DNA of 64,000 nucleotides, taken from an uncultured Opitutia bacterium. Its GTDB lineage: Bacteria; Verrucomicrobiota; Verrucomicrobiia; Opitutales; Opitutaceae. The DNA is taken from NCBI GenBank assembly GCA_903834135.1, contig CAILHZ010000007.1, positions 1 to 64,000 of the forward strand, given 5' to 3'. Within the stretch, counting starts at the first letter, position 1. Each line of letters starts with the position of its first letter. The notes beneath the pieces are model-generated. The model did not search any database and was not told the origin of the DNA. It saw only the letters and a list, made by a program, of their open reading frames with translations. Both the position numbers and the translations under genes were made by a program. Below are positions 34,795 through 44,500 of the stretch, one piece after another.

Positions 34795-36567
34795 ATGAGC
34801 GATGAAGCAAAAGTCCCGGGATTAAATTGCCCAAGCTGCGGAAAAGTAAATGCAGCTCAGCTTGCATTTTGCGGACATTGTGGAGCACCCATGTCGATTG
34901 CACTCATCAATTCAGATACGTCCCTAGCTATAGTAGAAAAACCTCTTAAACGCGTTAGCAAAGCAAAGAAGCCGGGTCGTTTTATAACCTGGAGCTTTGA
35001 AGAAGGTGAACTCGCTCGTAAACTTTTACCTGAAGAAATTCTCGAAGCCTCTACTAGCGGCTCTAAAGGTTATATTGTTCCAGACGGCCTTTATTCACTC
35101 GTATTTGAGGAAGGAGTTTTAATCTCCGAATCAGGTCCGGGCAAGTATTCGTTTTTAAGCGAGGAAGACGAAAAAAAATTAAGCGAAGTATATACGCGAA
35201 GGACTGATGGAGTCATCAATTCTATCGGTAATTCAGGCCGCGCAATAAAGAAATTCTTACTGGGTGTATCTCCACAAGATATCGAAGAAGAGAAGTTAAA
35301 AGATTACGACTACCTACTCAATCATATAGCAAGCAACCGCTCGCTAAGTATGGTAATCGCACGAACTTCTCCCTTTATCGTTAAACAAGCCCTAAACGCA
35401 ATTGAAGCTAAGGATACACGCATTGATGTAAGTATATCTCTACAAGTCACAATCACCGATATTAAGTTACTCTACGAAGAACTCCTATTCGATCGGTTGA
35501 TGATTTCTATTGGCCAATTACAGGGCATGCTCTTTGAGGCAGACAACGGAGTTGGAGGCTACTTCACGCAGTTAATTCAGTCTTTCAGAAAATATCCTCT
35601 GGAAGAGTTGCAAAAGTTTGACGCTATTAAGCAAAGTTTACTCGCATCTCTAAAGCAGTACTGCCCTAGCTATCTAGAGATTAAAGATATTATTAGTTGT
35701 TCAATTTCTAAAACTCGAGAGGTCGAATACAATCAACCACAACTGATAGCACCTAAGATCGAGGATAGTTCAGCCACTGCTGAGGTAAAACAACTGCAAG
35801 AGCCTAAGCAGGTGTCAGAATCAATTAATGTCGTTGAACAACCGACCCAGACGCCTGTTGCAGAAGTTAATATTTTAGATCCAAACAACTCAGCACAAAG
35901 CAAAGATCCAGAGATTAATCCTATCGAATTTTTATTCTATAAGGGACTAGCTTGTGAAAAAGGAGACGGCGTACCTCTGGATATACCTCTTGCCCTTGAG
36001 TGGTACCGTCAAGCAGCAGATTTAGGCCATGAGGAAGCACACGCTAAAGTTCTATTATTACAGCCTGTTCACCCGACTGGTGTTGTGAAGGAATATCCTG
36101 GTTATACGAGTGAAAGTTTAGATCTACTCAAAAAGGCCCACGACGGTGATTCCGCCGCACAGTTCAAAATAGGGTTACGTTATTCAAACGGAAAAGGCGT
36201 ACCAAAAGATAGTAAAGAAGCAGTCAGTTGGTATCTAAAATCAGCCGAGCAAGGTGAGCCAGCAGCGATGAACAATCTCGCTTTAAAATACAAATCGGGA
36301 GACGGCGTAGCCAAAAATATAACCGAAGCCTTCAAGTGGTGTCTTAAATCTGCTAACAAGGGTTTTGGAATAGCCCAATTCAATCTCGCTGATTTCTATG
36401 AAAAAGGAATCGGTGTAGATGCGGACCAAACTATTGCGATTGATTGGCTTAAAAAGGCTGCTGCTCAAGGAGAAAAAGATTCAATCCTTAAGCTTAAGAA
36501 ATTAGGCGCTACACCTAAGCCAGTTTTCCAGAACTATCTAGATCAAGCAAAGAGTGCATTTAACTAA
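34795..36567 (+). CDS. Zinc-ribbon / SPFH-like / Sel1-repeat protein
   Basis: 590 aa. An N-terminal zinc ribbon has Cys12, Cys15, Cys26 and Cys29 (CPSCG...CGHCG). Residues 60-300 hold a mixed domain with YIVPDGLYSLVFEEGVLI and GPGKYSF, reminiscent of the SPFH/virion-core-like domains found with zinc ribbons; this match is tentative. After a Gln/Glu/Pro linker (310-370), four Sel1 repeats occupy about 375-570: YKGLACEKGDGVPLDI, IGLRYSNGKGVPKDSKEAV, LALKYKSGDGVAKNITEAF, LADFYEKGIGVDADQTIAI. Sel1 repeats bind proteins, so this looks like a cytosolic scaffold. It is followed after about 30 bp by a lipoprotein gene. Confidence 0.75.
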   Translation: MSDEAKVPGLNCPSCGKVNAAQLAFCGHCGAPMSIALINSDTSLAIVEKPLKRVSKAKKPGRFITWSFEEGELARKLLPEEILEASTSGSKGYIVPDGLYSLVFEEGVLISESGPGKYSFLSEEDEKKLSEVYTRRTDGVINSIGNSGRAIKKFLLGVSPQDIEEEKLKDYDYLLNHIASNRSLSMVIARTSPFIVKQALNAIEAKDTRIDVSISLQVTITDIKLLYEELLFDRLMISIGQLQGMLFEADNGVGGYFTQLIQSFRKYPLEELQKFDAIKQSLLASLKQYCPSYLEIKDIISCSISKTREVEYNQPQLIAPKIEDSSATAEVKQLQEPKQVSESINVVEQPTQTPVAEVNILDPNNSAQSKDPEINPIEFLFYKGLACEKGDGVPLDIPLALEWYRQAADLGHEEAHAKVLLLQPVHPTGVVKEYPGYTSESLDLLKKAHDGDSAAQFKIGLRYSNGKGVPKDSKEAVSWYLKSAEQGEPAAMNNLALKYKSGDGVAKNITEAFKWCLKSANKGFGIAQFNLADFYEKGIGVDADQTIAIDWLKKAAAQGEKDSILKLKKLGATPKPVFQNYLDQAKSAFN

Positions 36568-36596
36568 ACAGATACGATCTTACACCTGTATTGGAT

Positions 36597-37316
36597 ATGT
36601 TATTTCGAGTATTCTATTTTTTTGGCTCTAGTTTTCTCTGTTTGGTTCTACTTGTATTACAAGGCTGTGATGATCAATACAGTACACGTTTTAATAAATT
36701 GGAGAGTAAAGTAAGCACACTCCAAAACGATCTAAAGCAAGAAACAAACTACACTAAATTGCTTGAGGCTGAAATTAAGCGTATTGGATCCAAATCAACA
36801 TTAGATAAAAACGATAACCACGAGGGATCACGTCTTACTTTACAGATCGGTCTTGCTATGACACGGCTTGTTTTAGGAACAACAAAAACAGGTGAGGAAA
36901 TATTAGGTGACGCAGTACCTGTAAAGAATACGAAAGTTTATCTCCTTAGAAAAAGCTGCCTTAAATTTTTTGAAGGCATGGAGGGCAACTATATTTCGCC
37001 AAACCACAAAGACAGCATGCAATTAGCGTGGATTAGAAGCTTAACACCAAATGCTTATGCAGGTCCCCGCTCCCTTGCTCAGGCAGCGATCAAGGCTCGC
37101 ACTATTTTAGAGCAAAATGCTGTTGCCGTTGGTTTCACGGATTTCTCAGGCAAGGTAGAATTTACCAATCTAACACCGGGCGCGTATGTGGTTTGCTGTG
37201 CTACCTACCTAGATGCAGGTGCTATTCTTGAGAAAAATATTAGTCAAACAACTGTAGACCAATATGTTAACCTATCTAATGATGATGTTGTACTCGATAG
37301 TAAAGAGAGGCCCTAA
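36597..37316 (+). CDS. Lipoprotein with coiled coil and carboxypeptidase-regulatory-like domain
   Basis: 239 aa from the ATG at 36597 (a TTG at 36591 is in frame). The N-terminus ends in the lipobox VLQGC, giving a lipidated Cys24. Residues 35-65 form a short coiled coil (LESKVSTLQNDLKQE). Residues 90-235 resemble a secreted beta domain of the carboxypeptidase-regulatory type: an adaptin-like AVGFTDFSGKVEFTNL then PGAYVVCCATY. Probably inner- or outer-membrane anchored, facing the periplasm. It lies between the zinc-ribbon/Sel1 gene and a FlxA-like gene on the same strand. No enzymatic residues identified. Confidence 0.65.
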   Translation: MLFRVFYFFGSSFLCLVLLVLQGCDDQYSTRFNKLESKVSTLQNDLKQETNYTKLLEAEIKRIGSKSTLDKNDNHEGSRLTLQIGLAMTRLVLGTTKTGEEILGDAVPVKNTKVYLLRKSCLKFFEGMEGNYISPNHKDSMQLAWIRSLTPNAYAGPRSLAQAAIKARTILEQNAVAVGFTDFSGKVEFTNLTPGAYVVCCATYLDAGAILEKNISQTTVDQYVNLSNDDVVLDSKERP

Positions 37317-37450
37317 AGCTACTCACATCACAGAATCATCAGCTACCAAGTCCATATAATAAACGCTCGGGTTTGTAATCCGGTATTTTTACAGCCAATA
37401 GCTTAAGCTAAGCTCTTTTGGTCCGTTATAGTGGTAAGCATAAAAATACC

Positions 37451-37777
37451 ATGAGTATCGTACCTATATCAGCCGCAGTTCCTTCAGGTAAAAAACCATA
37501 TTCACCTACTGGTGCAATAAGTCAGGCACAAATCCCTCAAGAAATCATGAAACTTGAGGCTCAGATCCAAGCTGAACGTTTCAGTAAAGACGGCTATGCA
37601 ACTCAGCAAGCTGTAATTCAATCGCTGCAAATGCAAATTCAGCAGCTCCAGCAGCAAACAGAAACAAATTCAGACGCAACAAACGTTGCTAAACAGACCG
37701 CTGCAAATTTGGATCAACCAACCATAACACCTTGGAGTGCAACTCCAACGACACGCTTTCTAAGCGTGAAAGTATAA
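37451..37777 (+). CDS. Small coiled-coil protein (FlxA-like), paralogue 2
   Basis: 108 aa from the ATG at 37451; a TTG at 37418 would add 11 residues, but the paralogue at 34304 begins at the equivalent Met. The N-terminal SIVPISAAVP is followed by a Gln-rich helix (QSLQMQIQQLQQQTE) and a Thr/Pro-rich tail ending LSVKV. This is a FlxA-like layout. The duplication around the Sel1/lipoprotein pair suggests that the four genes form one functional set. It ends before a strong terminator at 37835. Confidence 0.6.
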   Translation: MSIVPISAAVPSGKKPYSPTGAISQAQIPQEIMKLEAQIQAERFSKDGYATQQAVIQSLQMQIQQLQQQTETNSDATNVAKQTAANLDQPTITPWSATPTTRFLSVKV

Positions 37778-37834
37778 ATCGCAGGCGATTTATACCATAG
37801 TTTTATACTGTCTATTTTTTAAAATTACGAAATT

Positions 37835-37862
37835 AAAGCCTCCTACATCGGGAGGCTTTTTT
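37835..37862 (+). terminator. Intrinsic terminator after FlxA-like paralogue 2
   Basis: AAAGCCTCC pairs with GGAGGCTTT (37835-37843 with 37851-37859), loop of 7 bases, followed directly by a run of six T. This is the clearest Rho-independent terminator in the window and separates the 34304-37777 genes from 37888. Confidence 0.85.
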
Positions 37863-37887
37863 GTGAAAAAATAGCTAACCCAATAAC

Positions 37888-38382
37888 ATGCCAATCTTAT
37901 CTCTTAGTGTCGATGAAGTCGTACTGGAGAATAGGTATGTACTACAGCCGGCATCGCTTAGGCAAAATAGCTTAAGCCTTAAGGTTAAGCTTGTTACAGA
38001 ATCTGCTCAAATAATTGTATTAAACCCTAATGGAAGATTACGTGATTTTCCGATAGTTCTGACCATTAGCGGCTCGGATCCACTCACTGCAGGGCAAGAT
38101 TCTAGCTCTGGATCACTGGAATTTACATATAACGATTTTAAGCCGAGCGAGAATTACTATATTATTAAAATTGAGGTAAAATTATCTAGGCTGGATTTCG
38201 ATTATTTAACACACCAAATCCAAATAGGCCAAAAGTTAGATAGGATTAGTATAAACATTAAAGAAGGCTTTGTCTCAAAAGGAGAATTGGACACCGTGTG
38301 GGATATACATCTAAACCCAAAGGTCACACTCAACGACTTTCGAGTATTTACGAAAATCCAAGCTAAAAACAGGTCCAAGTAA
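37888..38382 (+). CDS. Hypothetical protein
   Basis: 164 aa, not recognised. It starts at an ATG 26 bases after the terminator. Sequence is beta-rich with alternating hydrophobics (SLSLKVKLVTES, IIVLNPNGRL, YIIKIEVKLSRLDF) and no signal peptide or Cys. The pattern suggests a small beta sandwich of cytosolic location. Downstream, 144 bp away, is the giant Ig-like protein gene on the same strand; whether they share a transcript is unclear. Confidence 0.5.
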   Translation: MPILSLSVDEVVLENRYVLQPASLRQNSLSLKVKLVTESAQIIVLNPNGRLRDFPIVLTISGSDPLTAGQDSSSGSLEFTYNDFKPSENYYIIKIEVKLSRLDFDYLTHQIQIGQKLDRISINIKEGFVSKGELDTVWDIHLNPKVTLNDFRVFTKIQAKNRSK

Positions 38383-38526
38383 ATAGGGCTAATTAGCCTA
38401 GAGAATTTGAGTGAGTTGTACTTGTTAGGTCTCTAAATTTCGTCTACTTTGAGGGCCATTTCTACAGTGCATATATTACTACAAAATAACGATCTATATA
38501 TGCACAAACAGGTGCACACTTTTTTC

Positions 38527-41500
38527 ATGAAATTTAAGTTTATACTGCTTATATTTTTTTTAGCCTTCGTTAATTTGGGTAATGCTCAAAGCATATTAAC
38601 CCCACCCTATTCAGCGACAATAGGAGACCGCGTCACATTCAAAATCGATTCCAGATTTGCAAGCCCATCGGATAAAATTGAAGCTACGTTTTATACAAGT
38701 GGAAAGAATGCGAGTTTTAATGCAATCGCTGCAACTTATGTATCGAACAATCAGGTATATGTTTTATTACCGGATACCTTAATAGGTAATACAATATATT
38801 CATTTTATATAAAAAACAGATCTACTTCTAGCCATAATGTAACAACACCGCCGATTAAAGTATTAGTCAGAGGCGGGTCACCGAGTTCGAGTAGTGTTGT
38901 AGTTAAAACAACTTCAGTAGCTCCTGTAGTTTCAGAAAAGAAACCTAACGAATTAGAAAATACAAATAAACCTAAAACAACTCTAGTTGAAAAAGATGCT
39001 ACTGCTCCAGCAGTTAAATCTGAAGTTGTAACACCAAAACCTGCGACTTCAGAAATTAAAGCAGTTGCAGTAGTCGAACCTGCTTTGCAGCCAAAAGAAA
39101 ATAAGGTGGAGAAAGTAGCTGAGCCTCAGGTGAAAAAATCTGAAGTTATAGCTGCTAAGTTTACAGAAACTACAAAAGAAGCTGCAGCACCTCAAACTAC
39201 TGCAGAAATTAAGCCACGTGTAAGTGAAGCTACTTCACCAAGCACAGTAAGTACTCCAGTCGCTACTAAGCCAGAGTTAACACCTATAGCACTTATACAC
39301 GAGCCGGAATCAATAAGTGTTGTAAGTGGAAATGCTGCGACTTTCCAAATAACTGTAAGCGGTACGTCTCCTCATTACCAGTGGCTATTCAATACACATC
39401 CTATCGCTGGAGCAAATGCTTCATCCTACACAATCAGTGCAGCTACTGATGCTAACGCCGGCTTCTATACATGTACTGTTTCAAATAGCCTTGGCTCAAA
39501 AACAACCTCTCCATTTACTTTAACTGTAACTGCTGCAGTTATCATTACAGCACAACCAGAGTCTTCAGTGAGCGTTAAGGCAGGCTCATCAACTACTCTA
39601 TCCGTAGCAGCAAGCGGCCAAGCTTTGCATTATCAATGGTACCTAGGCTCTAGTGCAATTAAGGCAGCAACAAATGCATCTTATACGATTACATCTGCAA
39701 CACCAGATGCACAAGGTTCGTATACATGCTACATCAGTAATGATGCAGGTAATACAACATCATCAGCAGCAGTTGTAACTGTAATTCCTGCAGAGCAAAC
39801 TGTTACCTTCGCAGAACTGCCTAAACTTAAGGTTGGCACTGCTTCTACTCTCTCTGCTTTAGCAACAAGTAATGGTCCTATCACCTACACACTCGTATCT
39901 GGTAACGCTAAGCTTGTTGATTCCACTCTCACTGCATTAGATACAAATCCAATTGTTATTGAGGCTACTCAAGCTGGTAATTCTAGTTTTGTTTCAGCAA
40001 CTGCTAAAGCGACACTTCAAGCATCTGCAGCTGAACAAACTGTTAGCTTTGCAGAACTGCCTAAACTTAAGGTTGGAACTACTTCTACTCTATCCGCTTC
40101 AGCTACAAGTAATGGTCCTATCACCTACACACTCGTATCTGGTAACGCTAAGCTTGTTGATTCAACTCTTACTGCACTAGACACAAAACCAATCGTTGTT
40201 AAAGCTACACAATCTGGCTCATCTAGTTTCGCCTCCGCTACTGCAGAGGCTACGCTTGAAGCCTCTCCTGCAGAGCAAACTGTTACTTTCGCAGCTCTTC
40301 CTAAACTTAAAGTTGGCACAGCGTCTACTCTATCAGCTTCAGCTACAAGTAATGGTCCTATCACCTACACACTTGTCTCTGGTAATGCTAAACTTGTTGA
40401 GGCTACTCTTACTGCACTAGATACAAAACCAATCGTTGTTGAAGCTACTCAATCCGGCTCTTCAAGCTTTGCTTCTGCTTCTGCTAAAGCGACACTAGAA
40501 GCATCTGCAGCTGAGCAAACTGTTACCTTCGCAGAACTGCCTAAACTTAAGGTTGGAACTGCTTCTACTCTATCCGCTTCAGCTACAAGTAATGGTCCTA
40601 TCACCTACACACTTGTATCTGGTAACGCTAAGCTCGTTGATTCCACTCTTACTGCTTTAGACACAAAGCCAATCGTTGTTGAAGCCTCCCAGTCTGGTAC
40701 AACTAGTTTTGCCTCAGCCTCTACAAAAGCTACTCTTGAAGCCTCTCCTGCAGATCAAACTATTACCTTCGCAGAAATTCCTAAACTAAAAGTAGGAACT
40801 GCTTCTACTCTCTCCGCTTCAGCTACAAGTAATGGTCCTATCACGTATACACTTGTATCTGGTAACGCTAAACTCGTTGATGCAACTCTTACTGCGCTGG
40901 ATACAAAACCAATCGTTGTTAAAGCTACACAATCTGGCTCATCTAGTTTCGCTTCCGCTACTGCAGAGGCTACGCTTGAAGCCTCTCCTGCAGATCAAAC
41001 AGTCACTTTCGCAGAAATCTCTGAACTTAAAGTGGGCATACCTACTGCCCTATCAGCAACAGCGACAAGTAAAGGACCAATCACATACACGCTGGTTTCA
41101 GGAAACGCTAAGCTTGTTGATTCTACTCTCACTGCACTAGACACAAAACCAATTGTTATTGAAGCCTCCCAGTCTGGCCTAAGTAACTATTCTGCGGCGT
41201 CTTCTACACTGAAGCTTACGGCTTCGTTAAATGCTATTGCAATAACTCATCAACCACAGTCGGTATCTATTGTAAGTGGGGGTTCAGCAAACTTTGAAGT
41301 AAGTGCAACTGGTACTTCCCCTACCTATCAATGGCTTTACAATGATAGCCCTATATCTGGAGCTACATCGTCCTCATTCAGCCTAAGTACTGCGACTTCT
41401 GCAAATGCAGGTAGTTATTCCTGTAAAGTATCTAATGATGCTGGTTCAAAAACCTCTTCAATCGCTAAGCTTACAGTAACTCCTGCTGTTATCATTACTG

Positions 41501-44500
41501 CTCAACCAACAGCTGCTACTACAATTAAAGTAGGCTCACCTGTAACACTCTCAGTAACAGCTACAGGAAATAATCTTTCTTATCAGTGGTACGTTGGCTC
41601 AAAAGCAATTTCTGAAGCCACAGCTTCTAGCTTCACAATCGCTTCAGCCTCTACCTCAAACGAAGGTTCTTATACCTGCTTAGTCAGCAATAACGCAGGC
41701 AAAGCTATCTCATCAGCTGCAATTGTATCCGTACAACCAGTTCAGCAAACCTTAACCTTTGATACACTGCCTCAACTCAAAGTGGGAGTTCCTGGAACAC
41801 TTTCAGCGACTGCAACAAGTAAAGGAGAAATACGTTTCTCTGTTGTATCTGGAAACGCGACTCTTTCTGGATCTGCACTTACAGCCTTGGACACAAAGCC
41901 TATTGTAATTCAAGCCACTCAACCTGGTTCGAGCGACTATCTAGAGGGCTCCACAACTACAACAATTAAGGCATCCCTAGAACCGATCATACTTACCCAT
42001 CAACCTGAATCTCTAACAGTAGTGGGTGGTGATGCTGCAAGTTTTGATGTAACAGCTACAGGCACATCGCCTACGTATCAGTGGCTTTATAATGATAGTC
42101 CTATATCAGGAGCTACATCATCCTCTTACAGCCTAAGTACTGCGACTTCTGCAAATGCAGGGAATTATTCTTGCAAAGTTTCTAACGGTGAAAACTTCGT
42201 AGTCTCTAACCAAGCAACTCTCACTGTAAGCCCTGCAGTTATTATTACAGCACAACCTACAAGTGCCTTAACTGTTAAAGTTGGATCATCTCCAACACTT
42301 TCAGTAACAGCAAAAGGTAAAGCACTCAGCTATCAGTGGTATCTTGGATCAAAGATGATAGATGGAGCAACGCAGTCGACTTACACAATAGCTTCCGCGT
42401 CTTACGAGAGCGAAGGAACGTACACCTGCTACGTTAGTAATTCAGGAGGTAATGCCACAACAACTCCTACTCTTATAAACGTAATTCCTGCGCGCCAAAG
42501 TGTTACTTTCGATAGCATACCTAAACTTAAAGTTGGAAAACCAGTAACACTTTCAGCTACTGCAACAAGTAATGGACCAATCACGTATTCAGTTGTCTCG
42601 GGTAACGCAAAATTAGTTGATTCGACGTTAACTGCATTCGATACAAAACCAATTATTGTTCAAGCAACTCAAGCTGGCTCAGCTAACTTTCTAGTAGCTT
42701 CTACAACAGCTACAATTTCTGCTTCCCTTGAGGCGATAGTACTCACACAACAACCTCAGTCATTAACTATAGTCAGCGGAAGCCCAGCGAATTTCGAGGT
42801 AGCAGCCTTAGGTACTGCACCTAAGTATCAGTGGTACTTTAATGATTCAGTAATTGCTGAAGCTACTTCACCAACCTTTACACTCAGTACAGCCACAGCA
42901 GCCGATGCTGGTAATTATACGTGTAAAGTATCCAATGATTCTGGCTCTCAAATTTCCTCTACAGCAAAACTAACTATCACTCCAGCAAAGCAGACAATCA
43001 CCTTTGATGCTATTTCTGAGTTTAAAGTAAATATTCCAGCAACTCTTTCAGCTGTAGCGACAAGCAAGGGTGCGGTCACTTATACCCTGATATCTGGAAA
43101 TGCTAAACTTGTTGATGGAACACTGACACCACTGGATACAAAACCAATTATTGTTGAAGCAAAACAGTCAGGTTCGAGTAACTTTGCTGCAGAGTCTACA
43201 AGGACGACTCTTTACGCATCCTTAGACCCTATCGAATTCATACGCCAACCTGAATCAGTCACAGTAGTCTGCGGACGTTCAGCAACCTTCGAAGCCATAG
43301 CAAAAGGCACTGCACCAAGTTATCAGTGGTACTTTAATGATAGTGCGATACCTACAGCTACAGTATCATCGTTCACACTCAATTCAGTTACGACAGCTAA
43401 TGCAGGCACTTATACCTGCAAAGTATCCAATAGCGCAGGAACAAAAACTTCTACTGCAGTAACACTCAGTGTAACTCCTGCTGCACAAACAGTCAGCTTC
43501 GATACGCTGCCCGAACTTAAAGTAGGCGTACCTGCAACTATTTCAGCAACAGCAACGGGTAACGGACCTGTCACGTATTCAGTAGTATCTGGAAATGCTA
43601 CCCTAGTTGGTTCAACTCTGACTGCATTAGATACGAAGCGAATTGTTATTCAAGCTACTCAGTCTGGCTCAGGAAATTATTCCCCAGCATCTACTACAAC
43701 TAATCTGACAGCGTCCCTTGATTCTATTAATCTTACTCAACAACCTGAATCGATCAAGGTAGTCAGTGGTAACCCAGCAAACTTTGAAGTCATAGCAAAA
43801 GGAACTTCACCTACCTACCAGTGGCTCTTCAACGGTAAACCAATATCTGGAGCAGTATCACCGTCTTATACTCTTACGTCTGCATCAGCAGAAAATGCCG
43901 GAAACTATAGTTGTATTGTTTCAAATGCAATTAGCTCGAAAACATCGGCTGCTGCTACACTGACAATTAATCCTGCTCAGCAGACTATTACTTTTGATGC
44001 ACTACCTCAACTTAAGGTTGGAGTACCTAGTCAAGTCACCGCTACTGCAACAAGTAAGAGTACTGTAACTTACTCCCTTGTTACAGGCAATGCCACCTTG
44101 GTTGATTCTACACTCACAGCCCTGGATATAAAACCAATTGTTATCCAAGCAATCCAAGCAGGATCAAGTAACTATTTGCCTGCAACTGCAACTACAGCTC
44201 TGACAGCAGCATTTGAGGCAATCACATTCACTCATCAACCCGATGCCCAAACTGTAGTCAGTGGTAATTCAGCTAGTTTCGAAGTTACCGCAACGGGTAC
44301 TTCACCTAGCTATCAATGGTTATTCAATGATAAGCCAATCGAATCAGCTACATCAGCATCGTACACACTCACAGCAGTGACAGCAGACAACGCTGGTATC
44401 TATACGTGTATGGTTTCAAATAGCATGGGTTCGAAAACAACGGCTCCTGCTGTACTCACAGTAACTCCAGCAAATCAAACCGTTACGTTTGATCATCTAC

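Noticed and set aside
39953-41140. Several Leu-rich plus-strand frames in the repeat array
   Set aside because: Alternative-frame readings of the 240-bp repeats; each copy gives the same pseudo-protein.
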